From assembly GCA_964455905.1 (NCBI GenBank), contig CAYVYN010000003.1, forward strand, positions 124,001 to 188,000: a DNA stretch of 64,000 bases, given 5' to 3'. Position 1 is the stretch's first letter. Every line of letters begins with the position of its first letter. Positions 35,047-43,350 of the stretch are shown in pieces. This DNA comes from CAIJXB01 sp964455905. Lineage in GTDB: Bacteria; Chlamydiota; Chlamydiia; Chlamydiales; Rhabdochlamydiaceae. Below the pieces are notes generated by a model. The model ran no database searches. It was given only the letters and a program-made list of their open reading frames with translations, and was not told the origin of the DNA. The translations under genes were made by a program, and so were the position numbers.

Positions 35047-35078
35047 TTTTAAAAGCAGTAAGAGCAGGCTTAAAAAAT

Positions 35079-35167
35079 AAGATAGACGTTCTTTAGTAAG
35101 AACGACCATAGTCGGGATGTGTTTGTCTATCAAACCATCACGCGACGTCCTAACTTCTATCTTTTTT
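35079..35167 (+). ncRNA. candidate structured RNA between tRNA-Gln and rplY
   Basis: About 90 bases fold into a three-part structure. The outer stem AAGATAG (35079-35085) pairs with CTATCTT (35157-35163). Hairpin one is CGTTCTT (35087-35093) with AAGAACG (35098-35104) and a four-base loop. Hairpin two has GTCG/CGAC, GATG/CATC and GTTTG/CAAAC around loop TCTAT (35126-35130). The outer stem runs straight into six T (35162-35167), as at an intrinsic terminator. I match it to no known family (not 6S, SRP, tmRNA or RNase P). It could be a small RNA, the 3' end of the tRNA transcript, or an rplY leader element, although rplY starts 170 bases later. Confidence 0.5.
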
Positions 35168-35336
35168 AGGTCTTTGTAAGAGTTTTAGTGAAGTGTGATG
35201 GGATTCAAGATTTATTTTATCTCTTGGAAATTAATTTAATATATCTGTCTGATGTGTTTAATTAGTTTCTTTTTTTCTTTAATTACTTCAAAAAATAACT
35301 ATAAGCAGTAAAAGTTCCTTGTACAGGAGAAAAACA

Positions 35337-35888
35337 ATGAAGTTAAAAATGTATACGAGAACCGGCTCTAAGAAAAGCGAGCTAGGTCAGATTCGCAGGT
35401 CTGGTGATATTCCTGCTGTGCTTTACTCTCGTGGTCAGTCTAATGAGATGATTGCGGTTGATGGCGTTGAGTTTAAAACAATTTTGCGAAAAATTACGGC
35501 TGGTAGACTTTCTACGACACAGTTCACTCTTGTGAATGAAGGAAGAGAAGTTTCTGCCATCGTAAAAGGCATCGAGTACCATCCAACGACATATGAAGTA
35601 CTTCATATGGATTTTATGATTCCTAAGGAAGTTGTGAAGGTGCGTGTTCCTGTTGAGTTTGTTGGCGTAGCTGACTGTCAAGGGATTAAATTAGGCGGTT
35701 TTTTACGTCCAGTTCTACGTTATGTGAAAGTAGAATGTCCTGCGGATAAGATTCCTTCTTCATTTTCTATTGATATTAGAGATTTGATGATTGGTCAATC
35801 TAAAAGATTGTCAGATTTACAAATGCCAGAGGGTGTGCGCTCTCTCGTTAATAAAGATGTAGTGATTGTAGTAATTGCTAAAAAATGA
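35337..35888 (+). CDS. rplY: ribosomal protein L25 (CTC form)
   Basis: Long form of L25, which binds 5S rRNA; 183 aa from the ATG at 35337, which follows AGGAG. The N-terminal domain has GQIRRSGDIPAVLYSRGQS and EYHPTTYEVLHMDFM. The C-terminal CTC-type beta domain (VRVPVEFVGVADCQGIKLGG) follows. It overlaps pth by four bases. First gene of the rplY-pth-rpsF-rpsR-rplI-ispE run conserved with Chlamydia (CT799-CT804). Confidence 0.95.
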   Translation: MKLKMYTRTGSKKSELGQIRRSGDIPAVLYSRGQSNEMIAVDGVEFKTILRKITAGRLSTTQFTLVNEGREVSAIVKGIEYHPTTYEVLHMDFMIPKEVVKVRVPVEFVGVADCQGIKLGGFLRPVLRYVKVECPADKIPSSFSIDIRDLMIGQSKRLSDLQMPEGVRSLVNKDVVIVVIAKK

Positions 35889-36502
35889 TGGATCAAAGTT
35901 CCTTCTATTTGTTTGTTGGTTTGGGTAACCCTGGCAAAGCTTATGCGAATACGCGGCATAATATAGGCTTTTTAGTGTTAACCTCCATGGCGGCAAAGTA
36001 TGGGTGGAATTTTCGTCGGGTAAGTAGTCTACATGGACTCTTGGCTGAAGGGGTAGTAGATGGCAAGAAAGTTCTTGTCCTTCTGCCTGAAACATATATG
36101 AATAGTAGTGGGGAAGCTGTTAAAGCGTGTGTTTCTTACTACAACATATCGATGCAAAAGATTTGCGTGGTATGTGATGAGATTTATCTCCCGTTTGGCA
36201 GGCTTCGTATAAAGCCTTCTGGTAGTAGTGGAGGACATAACGGTTTAAAAAGTTTATCTGCGCACTTAGGTGTTCAAGATTATGCTAGACTCCGCGTTGG
36301 AGTTGGGGATAGACAGCAGGGAGATTTAGCGGATCACGTTCTTTCTCCTTTTAATGAAGAAGAAAGAGAGAAGCTCCCTGAGGTTTTACAAAGAGCTTCT
36401 CAAGCGCTTGAGTGTTGGCTTTTAAAGGGAATGCTTGAAGCGATGCAGTTTACAAATGCTTGTCAGGAACAAGAAAAACCTGAAAAAAAATTAGGAGAAT
36501 AA
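35885..36502 (+). CDS. pth: peptidyl-tRNA hydrolase
   Basis: Releases tRNA from peptidyl-tRNA dropped by ribosomes. The opening LFVGLGNPGKAYANTRHNIG includes the catalytic His and the Asn of the family. PETYMNSSGEAV, VCDEIYLPFGRLRIKP and SGGHNGLKSL follow in the usual order. The ATG overlaps the rplY stop (35885), and a second ATG directly follows; either could start it. It has a slightly long acidic/Lys tail. Co-transcribed with rplY and rpsF. Confidence 0.95.
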   Translation: MMDQSSFYLFVGLGNPGKAYANTRHNIGFLVLTSMAAKYGWNFRRVSSLHGLLAEGVVDGKKVLVLLPETYMNSSGEAVKACVSYYNISMQKICVVCDEIYLPFGRLRIKPSGSSGGHNGLKSLSAHLGVQDYARLRVGVGDRQQGDLADHVLSPFNEEEREKLPEVLQRASQALECWLLKGMLEAMQFTNACQEQEKPEKKLGE

Positions 36503-36507
36503 GAAAG

Positions 36508-36849
36508 ATGGCAAATAAAGAAGCAGCGCATCTGTATGAAGGGATGTATATTCTCAGTGCCAGCTTGAGTGATGATGCAAGACAAAAGGCGCTCGATAAA
36601 ATCACGACCGGCATCACCAAGAGAGGTGGAGAAGTTCATAAAATATTTGATCAAGGCAGAAAAAAACTAGCCTATGAAATTAGTAAAAAAAGAGATGGAT
36701 ATTATTTCCTAATGTATTTTTCCGTTTCAGCAAAAGCTGTTAGCGAGATGTGGAGAGAGTACCACCTTAATGAAGATCTAATTCGTTTTCTGACTCTTCG
36801 TGTAGAGACAGTTCCTGAGAAGATCGAATTCAAACCTTTACCTGTTTAG
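36508..36849 (+). CDS. rpsF: 30S ribosomal protein S6
   Basis: Platform protein of the small subunit that pairs with S18. At 113 aa it has the typical GMYILSASLSDDARQKALDK start, the RKKLAYEISKKRDGYYFLM strand pair and LIRFLTLRVE near the end. Ribosome-binding site TAGGAG ends a few bases before the ATG, and rpsR follows after eight bases. Confidence 0.95.
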   Translation: MANKEAAHLYEGMYILSASLSDDARQKALDKITTGITKRGGEVHKIFDQGRKKLAYEISKKRDGYYFLMYFSVSAKAVSEMWREYHLNEDLIRFLTLRVETVPEKIEFKPLPV

Positions 36850-36857
36850 GAGGACCT

Positions 36858-37106
36858 ATGATGTTCAAAAAAAGTCCTGTAGAAAGTCTTTTTTCAAAGA
36901 AGCGTAAGCAGTGCCCTTTTATAGCAGCGGGTATTCGACATATTGATTATAAGGATATTGAGCTTCTATCTAGATTTATTACGGAAAGAGGTAAGATCCT
37001 TCCTAGAAGAATCACCGGAGTGTCTTTTGATTATCAAAGAAAGCTCTGCTCTGCAATTAAAAAAGCACGACATATGGCTCTGTTGCCATTTGTCTCTGAA
37101 GAATAA
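36858..37106 (+). CDS. rpsR: 30S ribosomal protein S18
   Basis: Small basic 82-aa protein that binds S6 and 16S rRNA. The core IDYKDIELLSRFITERGKIL and PRRITGVSFDYQRKLCSAIK is diagnostic. AGGAGG lies just before the start. It is followed by rplI after 20 bases. Confidence 0.95.
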   Translation: MMFKKSPVESLFSKKRKQCPFIAAGIRHIDYKDIELLSRFITERGKILPRRITGVSFDYQRKLCSAIKKARHMALLPFVSEE

Positions 37107-37126
37107 TTCTAGGGAGAAATTGTATT

Positions 37127-37615
37127 ATGCAAAATAAATTATTACTCGTTGAAGACGTGGATAATCTTGGTCGCAGCGGCGATATCGTCACTGTAAAACC
37201 TGGTTATGCTAGAAATTTTCTAATCCCTCAGAAAAAAGCTGTGCCAGCTGATAAATTTGCTCTTCGTATGCAGGCTCGTCTTGTAGAAGAAAGAAAGCAA
37301 AAAGCAGCAGAAGATCTTTCTGTTGCACAAGCTCTTGTTGCTCGTATGGATTCTTTTGTATTTTCAGTTGAAGCGAAAGCAGATCAAGAAGGCAAATTGT
37401 ATGGTTCTGTAAGCGCTTCTGATGTAGTTGGAATTTTGGAAAAAGAAGGTTTTTCTGTAGAGAAAAATCAAGTTATTTTACCTCATCCAATTAAATCTGT
37501 TGGAGTTCATGTTGTTCATTTGAAATTGAAAGAGGGTGTTACAACTTCTTTTTCTTTAACAGTTAACAGCGATACCCAAGTGATTTCTGAAAAAGTCGAA
37601 AGAGAAGAAAACTAG
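37127..37615 (+). CDS. rplI: 50S ribosomal protein L9
   Basis: Large-subunit protein at the base of the L1 stalk. The N-terminal signature LVEDVDNLGRSGDIVTVKPG and ARNFLIPQKKA is clear. A long connecting helix (EERKQKAAEDLSVAQALVAR) and the C-terminal RNA-binding domain (DQEGKLYGSVSASDVV) follow. At 162 aa it is a little longer than the E. coli protein because of an acidic tail. Confidence 0.95.
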   Translation: MQNKLLLVEDVDNLGRSGDIVTVKPGYARNFLIPQKKAVPADKFALRMQARLVEERKQKAAEDLSVAQALVARMDSFVFSVEAKADQEGKLYGSVSASDVVGILEKEGFSVEKNQVILPHPIKSVGVHVVHLKLKEGVTTSFSLTVNSDTQVISEKVEREEN

Positions 37616-37619
37616 AATA

Positions 37620-38501
37620 ATGGATACTTCTTTGAAAGCTGCTGATACACAGCAGCTTTCGTTTCTCTCTCCGGCGAAGGTTAATTTATTTTTTAGAATT
37701 CTTTATAAGAGAGACGATGGTTTTCATGAAATAGCTTCTTTATATCAGGCTATAAGTCTTTTTGATAAGTTACAAATTAAGCTTTCTGATAAAGATGTAT
37801 TTACTACTGATGATCCTTCTCTTGCTTTAGATCAAACGAATTTAGTAACTAAAGCTCTTGCTCTTTTTAGAAAAAAGACAGGAGATTTTTCTTGTTTTTC
37901 TATTCATTTGGAAAAAAAAATTCCAAAAGAGGCAGGTCTTGGTGGTGGTAGTTCTAATGCAGCTACTGCTCTTTGGGCTTTTTGTTCTATATTACAAAAA
38001 AATGTCCCTATAGAAGAGTTGAAAAAATGGGGGGCTGAGCTTGGCTCTGATGTGCCTTTCTTTTTTACTTTAGGAACTGCTTACGGTACTTCTAGAGGGG
38101 AAATATTAGAAGAAATCCCTTCCGTTTCCTCCTTTCCGCTTTGGATTGCTAAACCAAATTGGGGGCTTTCTACAGCAAAAGTATACGGTTCTTGTGACGT
38201 ATCAAAGTTTCCTTCAGAAAGAAGAGATCCCGTTTTTGATTTGCGAGATTTTTTATCTGGTGTGAAAAAATTTTATAATGACTTGGAGTTGCCTGCTTTT
38301 TCTTTGTCTCCAGAGTTAAAGAGGGTAAAAGAAGATCTTTTGCGCCTTGGTTTTTCTGAGGTTATTTTAAGTGGTAGTGGCACTGCTTTTTTTTGTATTC
38401 CTCCTTTAACAGGGGACGCATTCATTCCGAAATTACCTGGCGTCGATTTTTTTTCTGTAAAGACGCTTCAACGGAATGAGCTAAGATGGTATGAACTATA
38501 G
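37620..38501 (+). CDS. ispE: 4-diphosphocytidyl-2-C-methyl-D-erythritol kinase
   Basis: GHMP kinase of the MEP isoprenoid pathway, phosphorylating CDP-ME. FLSPAKVNLFFRILYKRDDG at the start, the ATP loop IPKEAGLGGGSSNAATAL and the C-terminal LSGSGTAFF are all present. It starts four bases after rplI and probably shares its transcript, as in Chlamydia (ychB/CT804). It supplies precursors for undecaprenyl phosphate and quinone side chains. Confidence 0.94.
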   Translation: MDTSLKAADTQQLSFLSPAKVNLFFRILYKRDDGFHEIASLYQAISLFDKLQIKLSDKDVFTTDDPSLALDQTNLVTKALALFRKKTGDFSCFSIHLEKKIPKEAGLGGGSSNAATALWAFCSILQKNVPIEELKKWGAELGSDVPFFFTLGTAYGTSRGEILEEIPSVSSFPLWIAKPNWGLSTAKVYGSCDVSKFPSERRDPVFDLRDFLSGVKKFYNDLELPAFSLSPELKRVKEDLLRLGFSEVILSGSGTAFFCIPPLTGDAFIPKLPGVDFFSVKTLQRNELRWYEL

Positions 38502-38528
38502 CAGATCTATTTAGACAGGAGTGATTTT

Positions 38529-39542
38529 ATGCAAAAAAAGATGAGTAAGGTATACGACGATCAGTGTATTGTAATAACTGGCGCAGCTGGAATGATTGGT
38601 TCTGCTGTCGTAAAACAGTTGAATGATTTAGGGCATACAAACCTTCTTCTTGTCGATGATTTAGATACAACCGATAAATGGAAAAATTTATTAGGTAAAC
38701 AGTTTACACAACTCATTGGTATTCAGGAACTATTTCCTTTTATTGAGGGAAGAGAGCGTGAAATCGAAGCGTTTATTCATTTGGGGGCGTGTTCTGACAC
38801 CTTAGAAAAAAACGGCTCCTATCTTTTTGAAAATAATTACAAGTTCTCCGTTAAGCTCGCAGAGTATGCTTTAACCCATAATCACCGGTTTATTTATGCG
38901 TCTTCTGCTGCAACTTATGGAGATGGTAGTTTGGGGTTTATGGATGACCACGCCTCCTTATTAAAATTAAGACCTTTAAATTTGTATGGTTTTTCTAAGC
39001 ATTTATTTGATCTTTGGGCTGAAAAATCAGGAGCGTTAGATAAACTCGTAGGTCTTAAGTATTTTAATGTTTTTGGTCCTAATGAAAATCATAAGGGAAG
39101 AATGGCTTCTATGGTTTTTAAAATGGTGCCGATCATTCAAAAAGAAGGAATTCTTCGTCTTTTCCGTTCCACAGAGCCTTCGCTTTTTAAAGATGGAGAG
39201 CAGTGCCGTGATTTTATTTATGTAAAAGATGCAGCAAGACTTACTGTGGAATTTTTAAAAAATGAGCTTGTTGGAATTTTTAATGTGGGATCAGGCGAGA
39301 CAACCTCTTGGAATGTTTTAGCTTCTCATGTATTTGAAGCAATGGGTCTCGAAAAAAAGATAGAGTACATTTCCATGCCAGAAGATTTACAAAAACAGTA
39401 TCAGAATTTTACTTGCGCTGAGATGGGAAAATTGGTAACCGCTAGGCAGTCGTTGGGCTTACCTAGTCTTTGTCAGTTTTCTATGAAGGAAGCTGTTTTT
39501 GATTATGTAAACGAATATTTGTTAAAGGATGAAAGATGGTAA
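38529..39542 (+). CDS. hldD: ADP-L-glycero-D-manno-heptose 6-epimerase
   Basis: Short-chain dehydrogenase-fold epimerase that makes ADP-L-glycero-heptose for lipopolysaccharide core. The NADP fold is ITGAAGMIGSAVVKQL, and FIHLGACSDTLEKNG and YGFSKHLFD (catalytic Tyr and Lys) follow. YFNVFGPNENHKGRMASM and FIYVKDAA are also typical. AGGAG precedes the start. It overlaps hldE by seven bases. It points to a heptose-containing LPS core, unlike the minimal Kdo-type LPS of Chlamydiaceae. Confidence 0.93.
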   Translation: MQKKMSKVYDDQCIVITGAAGMIGSAVVKQLNDLGHTNLLLVDDLDTTDKWKNLLGKQFTQLIGIQELFPFIEGREREIEAFIHLGACSDTLEKNGSYLFENNYKFSVKLAEYALTHNHRFIYASSAATYGDGSLGFMDDHASLLKLRPLNLYGFSKHLFDLWAEKSGALDKLVGLKYFNVFGPNENHKGRMASMVFKMVPIIQKEGILRLFRSTEPSLFKDGEQCRDFIYVKDAARLTVEFLKNELVGIFNVGSGETTSWNVLASHVFEAMGLEKKIEYISMPEDLQKQYQNFTCAEMGKLVTARQSLGLPSLCQFSMKEAVFDYVNEYLLKDERW

Positions 39543-40894
39543 AGTTAATAGGAATGCTCAGTCGTTTTAATCCTGTAAAAGTTTTGGTGATTGGCGATTT
39601 TATGTTAGATACCTACACAACAGGCAAAGTAAAAAGAGTATCCCCAGAAGCTCCTGTTTCAATACTTCATGTTGAAAAAGAGGAAAGTTGGGCAGGCGGA
39701 GCTGGAAACGTTGCTTTAAATTTGGTGTCTTTAGGCGCCAAGGTTTCTGTTATAGGTCGTCTTGGTCAAGATATAGCAGGTGATGAGCTTCGAGAGTCTT
39801 TGGAAAGACAGGGCGTGGGAACTGAGGGACTTATTTATCAAAAGGGATTTAAAACCCCTGTTAAAAATCGCTTGATAGCTGATTTACAGCAGGTTTTGCG
39901 TGTCGATTTTGAAACAGTGCTTGCTTTACCCGATTATTTAGAAAAGGAGGTTCTTCTTAAACTTCCTGAAATGTTAAGTGGCGTGCAGATTGTTGCTATT
40001 TCTGATTATGCAAAGGGATTTTTAAGTCGGTTTTTACTTCAAAATATCATTCAAGAAGCAAAAAGCCGTGGGATTCCTGTTATTGTAGATCCTAAAGGAG
40101 AAGACTTTTCTAAATATAATGGCGCGACCATTATTAAACCAAATTTATCTGAAGCCTACGCGGCAGCTAGGTTAGCTAGAACAGATCCTCTTGAAAAAGT
40201 CGCAGAGGCGATATTCCAGAGCGTTGAGGTAGACTCTCTTCTGATTACTAAATCAGAAGCAGGTATTTCTTCTTTTTATAGGGGTAAGGCTTCTCAGAAT
40301 TTTTCAGTGCGGTCCAAGGAAGTAAAGGACGTTACAGGAGCCGGTGACACTGTATTAGCTACGATTAGTTTAGCCCTTGCAAATTCTTTAGATATTAGTT
40401 ATGCGGCTCAGCTTGCTAATATTGCAGCAGGTATTGCAATTGAACGAAGTGGATGTGCTCGTATTAATCTGTCAGATTTAGCAGAAAGACTTTTGGAATT
40501 TGATGTGGAGAATAAAATATTCGATGAAGAGCATTTGTATGCTTTACAGCAAGTCCTTAAAGGAAAAAGATACGTTGTTCTTGGCTTAGATAGTAGAATG
40601 GGTATGACAACTGATGTCTTTAGAACATTACGCAAGCTTTCTGGTAAAAATGATGAGAAGAAACTAATTGTCTACGTAAAAGATGATGAACCAAATGAAG
40701 AATTTGTTTTAATGCTTTCTTCTTTTTCGGAAGTGGATTTTATTGTTTTAAAATGTGAAAGCCTAAAAAGTCTTTGTGATGTTATCCATCCCCACCAGGT
40801 TTATGTGATGGAGATAGATGGTAGTTTAGGTCTTTTAGAACACGCTTCTGCGCTACTTTCAAGGATGAGAGATTCGCAAAATGTGTTTAGATAG
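39536..40894 (+). CDS. hldE: heptose-7-phosphate kinase HldE with degenerate C-terminal adenylyltransferase domain
   Basis: Residues 1-325 are a complete ribokinase-fold D-glycero-beta-D-manno-heptose-7-phosphate kinase: VIGDFMLDTYTTGKVKRVSP, EESWAGGAGNVALNL, VDPKGEDFSKY and catalytic VTGAGDTV. Residues 338-452 align in length with the RfaE2 nucleotidyltransferase domain. The HxGH active site is absent, though, and the expected place reads VVLGLDSRMGMTTDVFRTL. The later VDFIVLKCESLKSLCDVIHP still recalls the domain. So the kinase should work, while adenylyl transfer probably needs another protein. It is co-transcribed with hldD and overlaps the convergent htpX by eight bases. Confidence 0.85.
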   Translation: MVKLIGMLSRFNPVKVLVIGDFMLDTYTTGKVKRVSPEAPVSILHVEKEESWAGGAGNVALNLVSLGAKVSVIGRLGQDIAGDELRESLERQGVGTEGLIYQKGFKTPVKNRLIADLQQVLRVDFETVLALPDYLEKEVLLKLPEMLSGVQIVAISDYAKGFLSRFLLQNIIQEAKSRGIPVIVDPKGEDFSKYNGATIIKPNLSEAYAAARLARTDPLEKVAEAIFQSVEVDSLLITKSEAGISSFYRGKASQNFSVRSKEVKDVTGAGDTVLATISLALANSLDISYAAQLANIAAGIAIERSGCARINLSDLAERLLEFDVENKIFDEEHLYALQQVLKGKRYVVLGLDSRMGMTTDVFRTLRKLSGKNDEKKLIVYVKDDEPNEEFVLMLSSFSEVDFIVLKCESLKSLCDVIHPHQVYVMEIDGSLGLLEHASALLSRMRDSQNVFR

Positions 40895-41795
40895 ATTGTT
40901 TTAGTTTTTCTATACGATCTTCCAAAGGTGGGTGAGATGCAAATAGGCTCATCCACCCCCCTTTTTTACCAGTAGATATTTTCAGCATTTCAAAAGACTG
41001 GTTCGCTGGAGCCGCTGTTTCTACTTTTTGCATTCTTCTAAGAGCCTCTAAGGTGGCTATCATTTTTTCTTTTCCGGCAATGTGAGCTCCTCCTAGGTCA
41101 GCTCTAAATTCTCGAAGTCTAGAAAACCAGGCAACTACTATAGAACCTAGAATCATGAAAACAAATTGAAAAAGAAACACAAGAAGAGAGTAACTTATAA
41201 AAGAGCTCGAAGAGTTATTCTTTTCTTTCCCGATTCCTGAAAAAACAAAAGCGAGAGCTCTAGCTAAAAACATAACAAACGCGTTGACAACACCTTGTAT
41301 TAAGGCCATTGTTACCATGTCACCATTTACGATGTGTGTAATTTCATGAGCAAGAACTCCTTCTAGTTCTCCTTGGGACATTCTATTGAGTAGGCCAGAA
41401 GAAACAGCCACCAAAGAACGTTTTTGGGAAGGCCCTGTAGCAAATGCATTTGGCTCATCAGCTTGGTAAATACCCACTTCAGGTAGGTGTGTCATGTGAG
41501 CTGATCTTGCTAATTCATGAACTGTTTCTACTAGGTTTCTTAGTTGTGGATTCGTTGTATTTTCATCAATGATCCGCACTCCCATCATCCATTTGGCCAT
41601 TGTTTTAGAAAGGGCTAATGAAATAAAGGCTCCACCCATACCCCAAATTAAACAAAAAATCATCAGAGATTGGTAGTTGATACCGTAAGCTGTTAAGTAG
41701 GGCTTTACGTTGAAGATAGTTAATATTAGGGTGATCATAGTGATCACTAAAAAGTTTACTGCGAGAAATAAGAAAATTCGTTTAGCCAATGCCAT
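40887..41795 (-). CDS. htpX: membrane zinc protease HtpX
   Basis: M48 metalloprotease of the inner membrane that degrades misfolded membrane proteins. Two N-terminal membrane segments are followed by PEVGIYQADEPNAFATGPSQ, the zinc motif HEITHIVNGD, two more segments and the third ligand region REFRADLGGA. HPPLEDRIEKLK ends the protein. At 302 aa it is full length. Good AGG ribosome-binding site. Transcribed divergently from the desaturase. Confidence 0.95.
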   Translation of the reverse strand: MALAKRIFLFLAVNFLVITMITLILTIFNVKPYLTAYGINYQSLMIFCLIWGMGGAFISLALSKTMAKWMMGVRIIDENTTNPQLRNLVETVHELARSAHMTHLPEVGIYQADEPNAFATGPSQKRSLVAVSSGLLNRMSQGELEGVLAHEITHIVNGDMVTMALIQGVVNAFVMFLARALAFVFSGIGKEKNNSSSSFISYSLLVFLFQFVFMILGSIVVAWFSRLREFRADLGGAHIAGKEKMIATLEALRRMQKVETAAPANQSFEMLKISTGKKGGWMSLFASHPPLEDRIEKLKQSI

Positions 41796-42009
41796 TAAAA
41801 CCTCCGTGAGTTTTTTGTATATAGAGTATCTCTTTTCTTTTGAGATCTGTCAAGGGGGGATCTCTAACTCTTGCTTTTGGAAAATTATATCTCTTTTTTG
41901 AAAATTAAAATTTTCATTTTAATAAAAAATAGATTTAGGTTTTTCTCTATGCGCAGATTTATTTTTTGCTGTTTTTAAAAATATTACTTTATTTAAAAAA
42001 GAGATTTTA

Positions 42010-42038
42010 TTGAATTTTTCGTTTGAATAGAGTAAAGT
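42010..42038 (+). promoter_or_regulatory. candidate promoter of the desaturase gene
   Basis: TTGAAT (42010-42015), 17 bases, then TAAAGT (42033-42038), about 30 bases before the gene. By-eye match in AT-rich DNA. Confidence 0.3.
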
Positions 42039-42068
42039 AGATAAAAACTATCATAATATGGAGGGGTT

Positions 42069-43205
42069 TTGAAAAAAAACACAAATAAGCCTTTTGCGTT
42101 TAATTGGGTTCCTGGTTTGTTTATTATTAGTTATCATGCAATACTTTTACTGGGTTTACCTTTTTATTTCGCGTGCTGTCAGGTGTCTTCTTGGACCATG
42201 ATTCTTTCTTCTTTTGCGTTGATGTATATATCAGGTCTAAGCATTACGATGGGATATCATCGCTTGTTTTCTCACATGTCTTATAAAGCAAGTCCGATTT
42301 TAGAATTTTTCTTAGTTCTTTTTGGAACTTTGGCTACTCAGGGAAGTGTTATAAGATGGTCTTTTGACCATAGGCATCATCATGCATTTTTAGATACAGA
42401 TAAGGATCCTTATACTATTAAAAAAGGATTTTGGTATGCGCACTTTTTTTGGTTATTTGAAAAGCCTAAAAAAATTCAAAGCTCTGTAGTTTCTGACCTG
42501 GAAAGAAAACCCCTTTTACGTTTTCAACATAAGTATTACGGTATAATACTTGTTGTAACTAACCTAGTAGTTTATGGTGTTTTTGGGTGGGCTTTTCAAG
42601 ACTATTTAGGGGCTTTTGTGTTTGCAATCTTGTTACGTATGTTTTTCTTACATCACTTCACATGGTTTATTAATTCTTTAGCTCATACATGGGGAGCTAG
42701 GACATTTTGTAAGGAGCTATCGGCTGTTGATAACTACATTATTGCGCTTCTTACTTTTGGAGAAGGGTATCATAACTATCATCATACTTTTGCTCAGGAT
42801 TATCGGAATGGAATTCGTTGGTTTCATTTTGATCCAACAAAATGGTTGATTTGGCTTTCTTCCAAGTGTGGTTTGGCTAGACAGTTAAGAACGGTTCAGG
42901 CTCAGCATATTCAGGAAAAGATCTTACTAGAGAGAAAACGTCTTTTATTAGATAGAGTGAGCTCTTCACTCTCTACTCAAAAAGATGAGTGGGAAGCTAA
43001 GATTAGTGAAGTGATGGATTGTGTTTTTCTTAAGTGGAAGCAGTTAAAAAAACTGCAAGAAAACTATAAAACTTTAAGGAAAGAGGGTGCTAAAGAGGTT
43101 CTTTTATCTATAAAAATGGAAATTAGAGCTCTTAAAAAATCTTTGCAAGAAGATCATCGTATTTGTAGTAATGTATCTAAACAAATCTTGCGTTTAGCTC
43201 ATTAA
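42069..43205 (+). CDS. acyl-CoA/fatty-acid desaturase with C-terminal coiled coil
   Basis: Membrane di-iron desaturase of the stearoyl-CoA type, which introduces a double bond using oxygen. Three histidine boxes are present: HRLFSH (64-69), HRHHH (101-105) and HNYHH in EGYHNYHHTF. There are about four membrane segments. Residues about 285-375 form a charged heptad-like helix (LERKRLLLDRVSSSL to IRALKKSLQED), an extension not usual in bacterial desaturases. The start is TTG at 42069 with GGAGGGG just upstream; no suitable ATG exists. With the cyo oxidase this indicates an oxygen-using cell, and it could remodel host-derived lipids. Confidence 0.88.
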   Translation: MKKNTNKPFAFNWVPGLFIISYHAILLLGLPFYFACCQVSSWTMILSSFALMYISGLSITMGYHRLFSHMSYKASPILEFFLVLFGTLATQGSVIRWSFDHRHHHAFLDTDKDPYTIKKGFWYAHFFWLFEKPKKIQSSVVSDLERKPLLRFQHKYYGIILVVTNLVVYGVFGWAFQDYLGAFVFAILLRMFFLHHFTWFINSLAHTWGARTFCKELSAVDNYIIALLTFGEGYHNYHHTFAQDYRNGIRWFHFDPTKWLIWLSSKCGLARQLRTVQAQHIQEKILLERKRLLLDRVSSSLSTQKDEWEAKISEVMDCVFLKWKQLKKLQENYKTLRKEGAKEVLLSIKMEIRALKKSLQEDHRICSNVSKQILRLAH

Positions 43206-43220
43206 ACTTTTAGGTTTTTA

Positions 43221-43246
43221 GCCGCCTTATCTTTCGATAAGGTGGC
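43221..43246 (+). terminator. hairpin after the desaturase gene
   Basis: GCCGCCTTATC (43221-43231) pairs with GATAAGGTGGC (43236-43246), an 11-base stem with one G-T pair and a TTTC loop, 15 bases past the stop. Only a weak T tract follows, so it may act as an RNA-stabilising hairpin as well as a terminator. Confidence 0.6.
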
Positions 43247-43350
43247 CTCTTTGAACTCTTTGTTCTTTCATACAATATTTTTCATAAAAAGATTGCAAGT
43301 CTTTAGGGAAAAAATTACTATTCGTAAACATTCATCGGTTTAGGAGTTGT

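Noticed and set aside
35079..35167. Possibility that the structured element is 6S, SRP, tmRNA or RNase P RNA
   Set aside because: It is too short and lacks the conserved sequence blocks of those RNAs; kept only as an unnamed candidate.
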